A stretch of 64,000 nucleotides of DNA, taken from positions 77,501 to 141,500 of the forward strand of contig JABMCL010003147.1 of assembly GCA_018857735.1 (NCBI GenBank). The letters are read 5' to 3'. The notes under the pieces are model-generated. The model ran no database searches. It was not told the origin of the DNA and saw only the letters and a list, made by a program, of their open reading frames with translations. The position numbers were made by a program, and so were the translations under genes. The stretch is from Alviniconcha marisindica (lineage: Eukaryota > Mollusca > Gastropoda > Provannidae). This document shows positions 1-10,905 of this stretch, piece after piece. Numbering within the stretch: the stretch's first letter is position 1; every line of letters starts with the position of its first letter.

Positions 1-429
1 AGACTGTCACGAGTCGGAAAGCCGACATTGTGATGACAGGAAAGCCAACACTGTGAGGACTGAAAAGAAAACCAAACCTAATAATAATAATAACTCTTAT
101 ATAGTGCTATACCCCGTAAAAATTTACAAGCTCGCGGCGCTGTACATTATCAACATCAAAATCCGCTTGACAATCAACAAACAAACAAAAAGTACTATAA
201 ATGCATACATCAATATCAAAATGACAACAACAACAACAAAGCCAGGATGAGAAAAAGAAGGGGAAAAAAATATGACTGGAAAGCCAAGACGGTGATGACC
301 CTGAAAGATACGAGATTGTAGCCAAGACTGATGGCTCAGAAAACCAAGAATGGCATTCGACTGCAAAGCCAAGACTGTGGTGAATGGATTAACCAAAGCC
401 CCAGTGAGTGGGAAGTAAAAAATAAAATA
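1..429. other. Intronic sequence at the left edge
   Basis: This stretch lies downstream of the CaMKK exon on the minus strand and should be intron. It holds loose, diverged repeats of a motif like AAAGCCAAGACTG (near 22, 42, 280, 311 and 362). I see no exon; the kinase glycine-loop exon is not here. Confidence 0.5.
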
Positions 430-719
430 ACAACACACACACAAGCTCGCACGCAGGCACGTAGGCACCCAAGCACGCACGCACGTACACACACACACAC
501 ACGCAAACACGCACACGCACGCACACACACAAACACACACACACACACGTGCGCGCGCACACACACACGCACGCATGCACGCACACACACACACAACACA
601 CCGCACACCACACACACACCAAGAGCACGCAGAACACACATACGCACACACCACACACACACACACACCCAGGCGACGCAACACACAACGCAACGCACGC
701 AGCACACGCACACACCGCA

Positions 720-787
<68 letters not shown>
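430..787. repeat. Compound (CA)n / (GCAC)n microsatellite
   Basis: The block mixes CA dinucleotides with GCAC tetranucleotides and ends in a nearly pure CA run from about 720 to 786. Every reading frame that looks open here is only His-Thr or Cys-Val repeat, so no protein is called. It lies in the intron after the CaMKK exon. Confidence 0.95.
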
Positions 788-788
<1 letters not shown>

Positions 789-992
789 GCGACGAGCAAA
801 CAGAAAAATTCACTCCCATAAAAAATAAAAATAAAAATTAACAGAGGAAAGCAAAAGACACCACACAACACGTCTAAAACGGCTGTGAACGCACGGATAC
901 AAGCACAAGCAAAAAAAAAAACAAAAAAAAAACGACAACGCTGCGATCAACCCAGCCAACCCCCAAGAGACACGCCATGCACGCTCGCTCAC
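788..992 (-). other. Start of CaMKK intron, A-rich
   Basis: This runs from the GTGAGC donor at 992 toward the CA repeat. It contains A-rich runs near 832-840 and 910-930 and nothing else I can name. Confidence 0.6.
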
Positions 993-1909
993 CTTTCCAA
1001 TTTCATCTTTAAGGCGGTACTGGTTGAGCTGCGTGAAGCCGTCCCCGTCCGACACGGACACCCGGTGGGTTTCCATGGTGGGCTGGCGACGGAGGCGGGG
1101 GGAGGCGGTGGGGGAGTAGGGCAGGGCGGGGATGATGGGCCGCTGGTTCAAGCCCTGCGTCAGCAGCCGGTCCTCCGAGTGGCTGTAGACGATCTTGGGC
1201 GCCCGCTTGACGGACACCCCGGCCAGGTTGGGCTTGTCCCCGGCGGCGACGGTGGCGGCGGCTGTCGTGGCTGCAGCGGGAGTCTTGGAGGACGGGGAGG
1301 AGGGTGAGGAGGAGGAGGAGGAGGAGCTCAATGCTGTGTAGGAGGCGCTCGTCCGCAGTTGTGGTTGTTGCTGCTGCTCGAGGGCTACTCCTCCCGCACC
1401 ATCGCCGGCCCCCGCGTCGCCGGTGGAGGCGGAGGCGGAGGCGGAGGTGGAGGTGGAGGGCCCCCCGGGGACGTTGAGGTGGCCCGTGGAGTCCACGCAG
1501 TTGAGGCTGTGGCGGCGGACGATGTCCACGTCGTTCTGGAAGACGGAGTCCAGGTTCTCGCCGGCGACGGCGCTGGTGGAGCTGCGGCCCGAGTCGCTGG
1601 TCAGGTTGGACTGCTTCCGCTGCAGCGGGAACTTCCGGTTCCGGGCCGCCGCCGCTGCCGCGTCCCGCAGGGGATCGGCCCCCGGAAGTGACGTCAGCGC
1701 CTCCTCCGCGCCCAGGTTCTCCTTGCCCCCGCCCCTCCCTCCTCCTCCTCCCCCCGCCTGTGTCCGTGGCTGGGGGCTTGGCGGGCCAGGAGGCGACGTT
1801 GAGGGCGGAGGCGGTGGGGGTGGTGGGCGTCGGGGAGACGGGGCCCACAGCGTTGCACTTGTCGACGGGCTCATCCTGCAGCTCTGTGCCTTTGTACACC
1901 GGGCAGTTC
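993..1909 (-). CDS. CAMKK: Internal exon of calcium/calmodulin-dependent protein kinase kinase (N-terminal regulatory region)
   Basis: CaMKK is a cytosolic Ser/Thr kinase that phosphorylates the activation loops of CaMKI, CaMKIV and AMPK. Read right to left, the end of this exon carries ALPYSPTASPRL, RQPTMETHRVS and QLNQYRLKDEIGK. These match the conserved stretch just before the glycine loop of CAMKK1/2. Earlier, RKFPLQRKQS resembles the vertebrate RKLSLQE site, and Ser, Gln and Ala/Thr runs follow. The donor AAAG|GTGAGC lies at 993/992, so the whole catalytic domain must be left of base 1. I chose the acceptor TTGCCTTGTCCTGCAG ending at 1910; a second CAG ends at 1876. The first part (for example CNAVGPVSPTPT) reads well in one frame. 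The part from about 1725 downward (GKENLGAEEALTS) reads in a frame one base away. The switch lies in the G-rich tract at 1725-1757. Neither frame has a stop. CAMKK1 and CAMKK2 cannot be told apart from this exon. Confidence 0.9.
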
Positions 1910-2560
1910 CTGCAGGACAAGGCAACAGAATAATCATCAACAACGGCTCGGAGGTCGCAGGTAATGGCAGGGTGAGGGTGGGGTATGGGGCGGAGGAGGG
2001 GGTGGGGGGTAGCAAAGGCTCTGGAGGTCAGAGTGGGGCGTGCGGTGGGAGTGGGAAACTCATCCTGCAGCTCTGTGCCTTTGTACACCGGGCAGTTCCT
2101 GCAGGACAAGGCAACACAATAATCATCAACAACTGCTCGGAGGTAATGGTAGAGGAGAGGGTGTGTGGGGGGGGGGGGGGGGGGGGGGGGGCAGCAAAGG
2201 CTCTGGAGGTCAGAGGCTCTGGCGGGGTGAGAGGAGGAAGCTCATCCTGCAGCTCTGTGCCTTTGTACGCCGGGCAGTTCCTGCAGGACAAGGCAACACA
2301 ATAAATCACCAACAACGGCTTTGAGGTAATGGTGGGGGTAGGGATGGGTGGGTAGGTCGGGGTGTTGGGGGATGGAGGGCAAAGGATTGGAGGTCGGGGG
2401 AGGTAATAGCTCTCCTGCGGTTGTGGAGGAGGATCTCAACCTGTTGTCCTAGCGTTGGGTTCTGTGCAGGAGGATCATGTACGCCGGGCAGATCCTGCAG
2501 GACAAGGCAACAAGGGCAACAGAGTAATCATCCACAACGGCTCGGGGATAACAGCGGCGC
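1872..2560 (-). repeat. Fourfold tandem copy of the CaMKK splice acceptor and exon 5' end
   Basis: Four copies of the segment TTGCCTTGTCCTGCAG plus the start of the exon (coding NCPVYKGTELQDE) occur near 1872-1945, 2061-2140, 2243-2325 and 2475-2560, with offsets of about 189, 182 and 214 bases. The first copy is the real exon border. The second is open and in frame with it over 189 bases. The third and fourth are shifted and more decayed; the fourth has GATCTGCC in place of GAACTGCC. No GT donor follows the extra copies closely, so they would act as alternative acceptors and not as separate cassette exons. Confidence 0.85.
2167..2191. repeat. 25-base G homopolymer
   Basis: An uninterrupted run of 25 G lies inside the acceptor duplication. 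Such a run is likely to be length-unstable and error-prone in assembly, and it may have changed the spacing between the second and third acceptor copies. Confidence 0.95.
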
Positions 2561-2711
2561 GGTAGGGGTGGGTGGGGGAGGAGGAGGGAGGAGGAAGCGG
2601 GGCGGAGGAAGAGGGGAGGAGGGAGGGTCAGAGCAGGTGAGGTTCACTGACCTCTCCCACCCGCAACAACGGCGGCACTAAACTCTGAGAGACGACAACC
2701 GGTTGGGTTCG

Positions 2712-2712
<1 letters not shown>

Positions 2713-2773
<61 letters not shown>

Positions 2774-2916
2774 CTGGAAAGGGAGAGAGACAGGGGAGGG
2801 GGAGAGGAGAAAGAGAGAGAGAGATTGATCTGTAATACTTAAAGATAAAGATTTTAGTCAGAAGCCTAATATTACAATCTGCACTTACACACACACACAC
2901 ACATCTATACAAAGGA

Positions 2917-2980
<64 letters not shown>

Positions 2981-3109
2981 ACACCACACCACACGCACAC
3001 ACGTATATTTATACAAAAGAGAGAGAACGAGAGACACACACACACTCACAGAGAGACAGACAGACAGACAGACATTCAGACACAGATAGTGAGAGAGCGA
3101 GAGAGAGAC

Positions 3110-3159
<50 letters not shown>
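2713..3159. repeat. (CA)n and (GA)n microsatellite cluster
   Basis: Pure CA runs lie at 2713-2772 and about 2919-2979, with shorter CA and GACA tracts between. A pure GA run lies at about 3115-3159. No coding sequence is visible. Confidence 0.95.
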
Positions 3160-3161
<2 letters not shown>

Positions 3162-3607
3162 TTAACAGCAAACAAACAAAATGCAGATTCTGAGATGAAA
3201 AGCGGGGGTGGAGGTGGGCGAGGGGAATTCAACACACATACTCATAACAAAGTCATACACGTCCGTGTGCGTAACATTCAGCCAACTCCACTGAAAGCAT
3301 CTAAAGACTGATTTGTTTTGTTCTTCTTCCCACAAACATTCCTGCAAAACAAACAAAAAAACAAACAACAACAATGAAAACAGGCGCTCAGTGGCAATTT
3401 TCAATCGGAAACACTACATCAAGTGGAAACTAATTATAATCACTGCCACCGGAAATGAAACATGACCGCCGAGCCTTTGGGCGCAAAACAGGACAGCCGT
3501 TCCCGCCATGAAGCTGACAGCTGACATCAATATGTGAGGGTAATATTTCATCACAGCACACACATCGACCGACTTAACTCGCAAGAATGTAAATACACAA
3601 CATGCGA

Positions 3608-3608
<1 letters not shown>
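3160..3608. other. Non-repetitive stretch without a recognisable gene
   Basis: Mixed sequence with short CAAA runs near 3350. I see no exon with credible splice sites. Confidence 0.4.

Positions 3609-3692
<84 letters not shown>
3609..3692. repeat. (TC)n(TA)n compound microsatellite
   Basis: A TC run of about 45 bases passes directly into a TA run of about 38 bases. Confidence 0.95.
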
Positions 3693-3696
<4 letters not shown>

Positions 3697-3989
3697 CGTT
3701 TATAAAAAATATGACAAAGTCATCAAGCGTAATATTATTCAGGTGATAAAATCAAGTTACGAAGCATACCAAATATAATATTATGCAAACGATTGTACCT
3801 GTTGTCCTAATCTCACATATAAATATAGCTGCATGTTCAATCAACGCCGGAAACAACAGGTAAACGAAACACACAGACACATGTCTTCAGTTCAACAGGA
3901 AACATCGAACATCAGGTGACCGCCATTCGCTTTTCTACACAGGAACACATGCAGTGCAGAACCTCCTCGTCTCCAAAGCTCAAGAAAGA

Positions 3990-4097
3990 CCCCCCCCCCC
4001 CCCCCCACTCATCTCTCTCACACACACAGCTCCCCCTCTCTCTCTCTCTCTCTCTCACACACAACACATCCCCTTCTCTCTCTCCCCCTCTCTCTCT

Positions 4098-4136
<39 letters not shown>

Positions 4137-4320
4137 CCCCCCTCTCACACACACACACACACACACACAACCTCCCCCTCTCTCTCTAAGCACCCACCTC
4201 CCCTTCTCTCTCTCCTCCTCTCTCTTTCACACACACACCACACACACACACACACACAAACGCACACACACCACCCCTCCTCCCCCTCCCCCCCCCCACC
4301 CCCCCACACACACACACACA
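3990..4320. repeat. C-run, (CT)n and (CA)n compound repeat
   Basis: A C homopolymer at about 3990-4007 is followed by alternating CT and CA tracts and a second C-rich tract near 4275-4305. The reading frames here are repeat artefacts. Confidence 0.9.
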
Positions 4321-4765
4321 CTGGCAGAAAAAAATCGACAGACACAGACAGACAGACAGTCAGACAGACACAAACCCAGACCGACCGACGCGGAAACACG
4401 GCTCACAGCGAGAGAAAAACATCCGACAAAGAGAGCAACAGAATGATAACAATCGATCAGCGTTTTCTAGACGTCTGGCATCACGTTCACGCGGACTGTT
4501 TACGGTGACGACAACAACCGGCTCCTGCACAATGAAACTCCCGGACAGACAAGACCTTAGGAATCAGCCAGGCCTTTCTCCTGCGCAAGGCCGCAGAAAC
4601 CGAAGCAGGATCGGCGAGAGTTTGTAAACGAGGTCTTTGGCCTCGGGGAGGGTGACACACTGAGTACACGGGGTGTGGATCGTTTTGTCGTGGCGGGGTC
4701 AGAGTCTGGGGCTGCACGTGCCTTCACTGCGGATTTCCGGCCCTCACCACGGGTCGCACGGGTCG

Positions 4766-4789
4766 CACGTGCGGGCAGAGTATAAATAG
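4766..4789 (+). promoter_or_regulatory. Possible E-box plus TATA-box
   Basis: A palindromic CACGTG at 4766-4771 is followed by a good TATA-box match, TATAAATAG, at 4781-4789. Two copies of GGGTCGCAC lie just upstream. No gene start can be seen downstream (a C-rich run and then a long TG repeat follow), so this may be chance or the relic of a mobile element. Confidence 0.2.
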
Positions 4790-4914
4790 CCTTTAACTCC
4801 CCCCCCCCCCTTCCCCCCTCCCTTAATTCTCAAATCTTTTTACCCAAAGTGTCAGCGTTTTGTAACAAAAGTACTGTTTACCCTTCCTAGTGATACGTGC
4901 ATAACAGAGCTTTG

Positions 4915-4959
<45 letters not shown>

Positions 4960-5094
4960 TGTGTGCGTGCGTGCGTGCGTGCGTGCGTGCGTGTGTGTGC
5001 GTGCGGGCGCGCGCGTGTGTGTGCGCGTGTGTGTGTGCGGGTGCGCGCGCGCGCGTGTGTGTGTGTGTGTGTGTGTGTGCGTGTGTGTGCTCTC
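4915..5094. repeat. (TG)n / (TGCG)n microsatellite
   Basis: Alternating purine-pyrimidine sequence made of TG and GC steps. It has high potential to adopt Z-DNA. Confidence 0.95.
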
Positions 5095-5520
5095 TACGTA
5101 CAAGATTTTGCGCTTCATAAATACTTTAATTATCATCATCATTATTATTATTATATTACCCGACCCCACCATGACCCCCCGAGCCATGACCCGTCTACCA
5201 TGACCACTACCACGACCCCACCGTCGTGACATGAATACTGACAACCCGGCATGGTCGATGCACTCGACACGCAGCAACAACTTCTCGCCCGCGCCTCCAT
5301 GTTGTTGGTGGTGGAAGGGCCTGGAAGACAATGATTGATTATTGCTTTCTGCCAACGGCGTAGGTCACAATACACAGCCTGGGCCCAAGCCGGCAGCCCC
5401 ATCGAGTCACGATGAACGACACTGCACGTGACAATCGATGGATGATACATATAGCTATACTTGGTCTTCAACACCCATTCAGCCGCGAAGGTTTTGTAAA
5501 CACCGAATACAAATTCAGCA
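5095..5520. other. Unassigned sequence with ATT triplet run
   Basis: It contains a short (ATC/ATT)n stretch at about 5131-5153 and several diverged ACCATGACC motifs at 5166-5215. I see no gene. Confidence 0.35.
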
Positions 5521-5521
5521 G

Positions 5522-5650
5522 CAGCAGTTGTGAGAATAATTATATAATCTATGTTCGTGACGAATTAAAAAACAAAACAACAACAAAAAACAGCAACTGT
5601 GAGAATAATTGTATAATCTATGTTCGTGGCGAATTTTAAAAAGAAAAAGA
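5522..5650. repeat. 69-bp direct duplication
   Basis: The motif GAGAATAATTNTATAATCTA with its flank is repeated once at a 69-base offset (5522 and 5591). An A-rich AAAAAG tail follows. Confidence 0.85.
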
Positions 5651-5708
5651 AAAAGAAAAAAAAAGGTATATTTTGGTGGGGAAAAAAACCCCTGCTATAA
5701 GAATAACC

Positions 5709-5886
5709 GCTAACATTCTAAAACAAGATCGAAATACATAAACCCAAAGAAGATAAATGTCCTACATCTCATTTTTCACCGTTAAACGCTGTTTTGTGGC
5801 TTGAAAAAGGGGCCTACCCCGAATATTCGCATGTCGTATTTTGTCGTAATAAATAGCGTTCTTTTTAACCTTTTATTGTGTGTTCA
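5709..5886 (+). mobile_element. Foldback DNA element family E, partly deleted copy
   Basis: It begins with CTAACATTCTAAAACAAGAT, the outer end of the left arm seen at 39073. It then jumps to a full right arm containing CACCGTTAAACG, GGCCTACCCCGAATATTCGC, AATAAATAGCG and AACCTTTTATTGTGTG. The same right arm occurs at 17.3, 30.0, 39.4 and 63.3 kb. Confidence 0.7.
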
Positions 5887-6040
5887 GATCTATGCTGGTG
5901 ACTTCATTACAAGATTACAATAATATTTATTTGCCAGTGACAGAATTAGTCGTTTAATGTGAGGGCTGTAGGCCTACTGATAATTATCAGCAATTTTCGC
6001 TTCTTGTATGACCCAGCTGTTCTGTTTTCAATGTAGGCCT

Positions 6041-6166
6041 ATTGTTACGAATACACGACACAACTTTTGTTTCAGACAGTTTTTCAATGTACTGATACGG
6101 ATACACGAAATAACTTTTGTTTCAACCAATTTTGCAATGTACTGTTACGAATACACGAAATAATAA
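6041..6166. repeat. 50-bp minisatellite, 2.5 copies
   Basis: The unit contains GTTACGAATACACGA followed by AACTTTTGTTTCA. Copies start at about 6041, 6091 and 6141. Confidence 0.85.
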
Positions 6167-6261
6167 AGCCAAGCCTCCCACTACCAGTATGTATTGTATT
6201 TGACCTGATAAACCTAGTCCATACCTTGAACGTTGTAGGAGTCACTACATACACTGGCTGA

Positions 6262-6614
6262 CAAGCTCAGCTCCGTTCAGGATGGTATTTAAGCGCTGGT
6301 GAAAGCCCACATGCGCTCCACCGTCTGTCCTTGAGAATTTTCCCCAAGCCTTCGAAACAGTTCCCGTAGGGTTTTGATCGAAGCAGTTCTAGTGTTGTCA
6401 CCGTTGGACAATGGCCTTATCTCGTCCTCTGAAGGCAGATCTTTAACCCCTGCCCTTTTCTACGCCCCCCCCCCCCTCTCGCACCCCCCTTTCCACCCTC
6501 ACCCCCTCTCTCGCACCCCCCCCCCCCCCACTTTCCACCCCCTCTCTCTCTCCCTCCCTCCCTATCTCTCTCTCTCTTCTCCCACTCTCTCCCCACCTCC
6601 CTTTGTAAAATAAA

Positions 6615-6672
<58 letters not shown>

Positions 6673-6800
6673 CCCACCTCCCCCCTCTCTCTCTCTCTCT
6701 TTTTCTCCTTCCCTCCCTCCCTCCCTCCGTCCCCCCCTCCCTCTCTCCACGCGATCGATAGCGTGATGTCCCTGCCCCTGCATGTCATGTCTCAACTTTC
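6262..6800 (+). mobile_element. Dispersed repeat family F, split by a CT tract
   Basis: The segment with AAAGCCCACATGCGCTCCAC and TCTCGTCCTCTGAAGG (to about 6460), together with CGATCGATAGCGTGATGTC at 6750-6770, matches the order seen at 62875-63115. Here the two parts are separated by an expanded CT/C-rich tract. Its class is unknown to me. Confidence 0.6.
6540..6745. repeat. (CT)n expansion after AATAAAGTTC
   Basis: The CT run at about 6616-6667 begins directly after TTTGTAAAATAAAGTTC, the LINE-like 3' end also seen at 18.48, 18.83, 18.98 and 31.22 kb. Confidence 0.85.
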
Positions 6801-6885
6801 TCAAAAACTGTTTGTGTTCTCATCACCATGTCAACTGGCTGAAAGGAAAAACGACAACAAAACAAAACAAAAACAGAAAAACAAG

Positions 6886-7020
6886 AAGAAGAAGAAGAGG
6901 AGGAGGAGGAAGAAGAAGAAGAAGAAGACCTAGACCTGTTGTAAAACAAACAACAACAACAACAACAAACAAACAAAAAACAAAAACAACAAACACAACA
7001 ACAACAACAACAAAAACATT
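6886..7020. repeat. (GAA)n and (CAA)n triplet tracts
   Basis: A GAA/GGA run at about 6886-6928 is followed by CAA/CAAA runs. Nothing suggests coding. Confidence 0.85.
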
Positions 7021-7029
7021 CACAGAAGA

Positions 7030-8120
7030 GCATTTGTCTTAAACGGGCGAGACAGGGCCGACGTGGCTCGAACTGTAAACGCTCCAAGTGTTTCCACAGG
7101 CAACAACCAAGGAAGGAAAACCCCTGCAAAAGTGGATGACGTCCGCGGGCAGTCCTGAGCCCTGAGCGCTGAAGACGCCGCCTTGACTGATATCGGAACT
7201 CCGCTGTGGGCATCGTATATCTTCTCTCGTCTTCCGGCGTGCTATCATTATATCCAGCGTTATCAATACGAAGCTGCAATACTGTGCCCGGAATCAGTGT
7301 TATTGATCCGGCGAAAGCGTCTCTCCCGATGCCACGGAGCCAACAGCTCTCTTCTAGTTGCTGACTTCTAAGCACGTCACCGAAGAAAGCCAGGTAGAGG
7401 CAGCCAGCCAACCAGATCAATACCTAGCAACAGGTAGGAGGCGTTGATGAGTCTCACAACATTGTCTACAAACTTCCAAGCATCGGTTTACGATATCCTT
7501 CCTCCAACCACTGCCGTAATTGATTAAGCCGTTAGTCTCAGAAACCCGTCAGCTAACGGGCAGTTTTTCCTTGGTGTTCCAAATGGCAGTAACTTAATTG
7601 TAACAGACAACTTAAATTCTATCAGGCGATTCTTTTATAACCGTCCACATTGCTTACGCCAGTACAAACCAAACCATATCCTCTTTTTTTTAAAGAGAGA
7701 GAGAGAGAAAGAGAGAGCGGGGCGGACGCGCCTACTGTTTACGTGCGTGCTTGGACGCTATGTTGCTTCCACAGTCTTATTAGTACCCAAATCTTTCAGA
7801 GGGTGCTGACCGCGTCGGTGGACAGCTGCGCGGAGATAAAGAGTGCCGCTTCAGTGGCGTAACCAAGTCCGGCAGAGTTTGAGGACGGGTGCCGGAAAGC
7901 GACACTCGGAGTGTGTACTGTCTACTGTCACCGCCAGGGGTTTCAGCAAAGTTAATACTTTACTGTCCTTATTGTCCTTAAAAGGACATTTGTCCTTAAA
8001 AAGGACATTTCTTTTGAAACATATCATCAATGAAACATGTGACTGAACAAAAACTGTTCAGAAACAAATGACTGTTCAAACAAATTACAATTACAGCTAA
8101 AAAGTTAATAACAACGTAAG
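7030..8120. other. Unassigned unique sequence
   Basis: About 1.1 kb of largely non-repetitive DNA with a short GA run at 7696-7718. A short internal duplication, GTCCTTAAAAGGACATTT followed by GTCCTTAAAAAGGACATTT, lies near 7973-8009; each copy is nearly palindromic. I could not support an exon on either strand. Confidence 0.35.
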
Positions 8121-8123
8121 ATA

Positions 8124-8157
8124 ACATATGCACATACGCACGCACGCACACACACAG

Positions 8158-8229
<72 letters not shown>
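8124..8229. repeat. (CA)n microsatellite
   Basis: A GCAC and GCGC lead-in is followed by a pure CA run to about 8229. Confidence 0.95.
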
Positions 8230-8231
<2 letters not shown>

Positions 8232-8401
8232 GGGCAAGCAGCGAAACAGGCTGTGCTGTTGGGTAATAAGGGAGGGAGAGAAAACAAATGTTGCCGTAGC
8301 TACTAAAAGTACAGCGTCGTGAGACGCGAAAAAGAGGCCTGGTGGAATTAACTGAAGTAAGTCGTGAGACAACGCGTGCACTTCAGAGACTTAACACGCC
8401 G

Positions 8402-8404
<3 letters not shown>

Positions 8405-8473
<69 letters not shown>

Positions 8474-8755
8474 AATACGGAGAGACTGACAGAGACCGAG
8501 AGAGACAGATACAGAGAGACGGAGACAGAGTCAGAGAGACTGAGACAGAGACAGAGAGACGGAGACAGAGACAGAGACGGAGACAGAGTCAAAGAGACAG
8601 AGACAGAGAGACAGAGACAGTCAGAGACAGAGAGACTGGGACACACACAGAGAGCGCGACGGATACGGATACGGAAGGGGAGAGAGAGAGGGAGGGAGAG
8701 ACAGAGAGGACAAAAAAGAGATGGATACGGATACAGAGAGAGAGAGAGAGCCCAT
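8405..8755. repeat. (TG)n then (GACA/GAGA)n
   Basis: A pure TG run at 8406-8470 is followed by about 280 bases of purine-rich GAGACAGA repeats. Confidence 0.95.
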
Positions 8756-8858
8756 CTAGGATAGCCAGCGTTTCTCCCTTGTCAACTCAATCATCGGCCC
8801 GCCTAATTTCATTGGCTGAGCTTGGCGGGCAGACTCAGTTGCAGCCCCCCCCCCTTTC

Positions 8859-8861
<3 letters not shown>

Positions 8862-8925
<64 letters not shown>

Positions 8926-9031
8926 CGCAGGGACAACTCTGGCCAGCCGATCCATCACACACCCGAGAGAGAGAGAGAGAGACAGAGAGAGAGAGACAGA
9001 GAGAGAGACAGGGAGAGAGAGAGAGAGAGGG
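8862..9031. repeat. (CT)n and (GA)n facing runs
   Basis: A CT run at about 8862-8922 and a GA run at about 8967-9031 face each other across 45 bases. They could pair as a long hairpin in single-stranded DNA. Confidence 0.9.
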
Positions 9032-9589
9032 TCAAATCGCGGCCGAGGCAAAAGTGCCGTCAACCTTTTCACGTAATATTTGCCGAGTGGGCCGCGGCAA
9101 ACGGCGGGACAACAGTAATTCCATTTCGCCCTTCACACGCCAAAACGGCACCACCGGGTCCCCTTCTGCCGGACGATGGGAGACGGTACATTATTCACCC
9201 TGCCCCCCCCCCCTCCCCCACCCCCGGAAACTGGAGACCCCATTTTGACCGAGGGACAGAAACGGAGACGACACCAGATCTGGACAATCGCCACTCAGAA
9301 CTAGTAGAAATGGGAGGAGGGAGGACGGAGGGAGAGGGAGGAGGAGGGAGAAGGGAGAGGGAGGGAGAGGGAGGGAGGACTGGTGTCACAGGGTTCTGTG
9401 TGGTGATCGCGAGAGAGTGACGGATACTGACGTGCATTTTGAACATCTCCATTGGCGGGTGGTGATGTGGCTGCGATGCTAGGGGCAACAGGGAGGGGGT
9501 GGGGGGGTCGGTCTGCTAGGGCACTATAAGGACAACATGGGGGAGGAATCTGCCAGAGCATCATGGACGACAAAAGGGGGAGTCTGCCT

Positions 9590-10470
9590 GAGCATGGGTG
9601 GGGTGTCTGTCAGAGAACAAGGAACAAGGGTGAGGTGTCTGTCAGAGAACAAGGAACAAGGGTGAGGTGTCTGTCAGAGAACAAGGAACAAGGGTGAGGT
9701 GTCTGTCAGAGAACAAGGAACAAGGGTGAGGTGTCTGTCAGAGAACAAGGGTGAGGTGTCTGTCAGAGAACAAGGAACAAGGGTGGGGTGTCTGTCAGAG
9801 AACAACAAGGGTGAGGTGTCTGTCAGAGAACAAGGAACAAGGGTGAGGTGTCTGTCAGAGAACAAGGAACAAGGGTGAGGTGTCTGTCAGAGAACAAGGA
9901 ACAAGGGTGAGGTGTCTGTCAGAGAACAAGGAACAAGGGTGAGGTGTCTGTCAGAGAACAAGGGTGAGGTGTCTGTCAGAGAACAAGGAACAAGGGTGAG
10001 GTGTCTGTCAGAGAACAAGGAACAAGGGTGAGGTGTCTGTCAGAGAACAAGGAACAAGGGTGAGGTGTCTGTCAGAGAACAAGGAACAAGGGTGAGGTGT
10101 CTGTCAGAGAACAAGGAACAAGGGTGAGGTGTCTGTCAGAGAACAAGGGTGAGGTGTCTGTCAGAGAACAAGGAACAAGGGTGAGGTGTCTGTCAGAGAA
10201 CAAGGAACAAGGGTGAGGTGTCTGTCAGAGAACAAGGGTGAGGTGTCTGTCAGAGAACAAGGAACAAGGGTGAGGTGTCTGTCAGAGAACAAGGGTGAGG
10301 TGTCTGTCAGAGAACAAGGAACAAGGGTGAGGTGTCTGTCAGAGAACAAGGAACAAGGGTGAGGTGTCTGTCAGAGAACAAGGAACAACAAGGGTGAGGT
10401 GTCTGTCAGACCAAGCAACAACAAGGGTGAGCTGTCTGTCAGACCGAGGAACAACAAGGGTGAGGGACGC
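9590..10470 (+). repeat. Minisatellite with 32-bp and 24-bp unit variants
   Basis: The unit is GTGAGGTGTCTGTCAGAGAA followed by CAAGGAACAAGG. A 24-bp variant lacks one GAACAAGG. About 28 copies are near-identical on the plus strand. The right end (10380-10470) is more diverged, as expected at the edge of an array. Confidence 0.95.
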
Positions 10471-10499
10471 GTCAGCCAGAACACTAGAGACCAGTATAG

Positions 10500-10765
10500 T
10501 GACAACAAGGGTGGGAAGTTTGCCAGAAAACTATAGGGACAACAAGTGGCCGTCGATTCTGCCAGGCATGGGACATGGGTGAGAAGTCTAACCGCCAGGC
10601 ACTATATGGACAACAAGTGGCCGCCGATTGTGCCAGACATGGGATATGGGTGAAAAGTCTAACCGCCAGGAACTATATGGACAACAAGTGGCCGTCGATT
10701 CTGCCAGACATGGGACATGGGTGAGAAGTCTAACCGCCAGGCACTATAGGGACAACAAGAGCGAG
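10500..10765 (+). repeat. 71-bp minisatellite, about 3.5 copies
   Basis: The unit contains GACAACAAGTGGCCGTCGAT and TGAGAAGTCTAACCGCCAGG. Copies start at about 10538, 10609 and 10680. Its GACAACAAG start resembles the neighbouring 32-bp array, so the two may share an origin. Confidence 0.85.
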
Positions 10766-10852
10766 GGGTCGGTCAGAGGACGGAGACGACCTCGGATAAA
10801 CAAACGCCAAGAGTGGAGAACGTGGGACAGAAGGGACAGTTCGTTGGTTCTT

Positions 10853-10905
10853 GGATTTTAACGTCCTGTCAACCGCACACGAGTCACCTGAGGACGAACA
10901 CAGAA
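10853..10905 (-). mobile_element. Retroposon tail fragment H
   Basis: The motif GGATTTTAACGTCCTGTCAA followed by CCGCACA recurs singly at 14132, 20154 and (reversed) 44666, and inside the array at 15.4-16.0 kb. It looks like the 3' end of a retroposon read in reverse. Confidence 0.55.

Noticed and set aside
1..992. Next CaMKK exon (glycine loop)
   Set aside because: I looked on the minus strand for a GxGxxG-containing continuation after EIGK and found none; the exon must lie beyond the left edge.
885..2304. Plus-strand frames opposite the CaMKK exon
   Set aside because: They are mirror frames of a GC-rich minus-strand exon and contain only Gly/Glu-rich low-complexity sequence.
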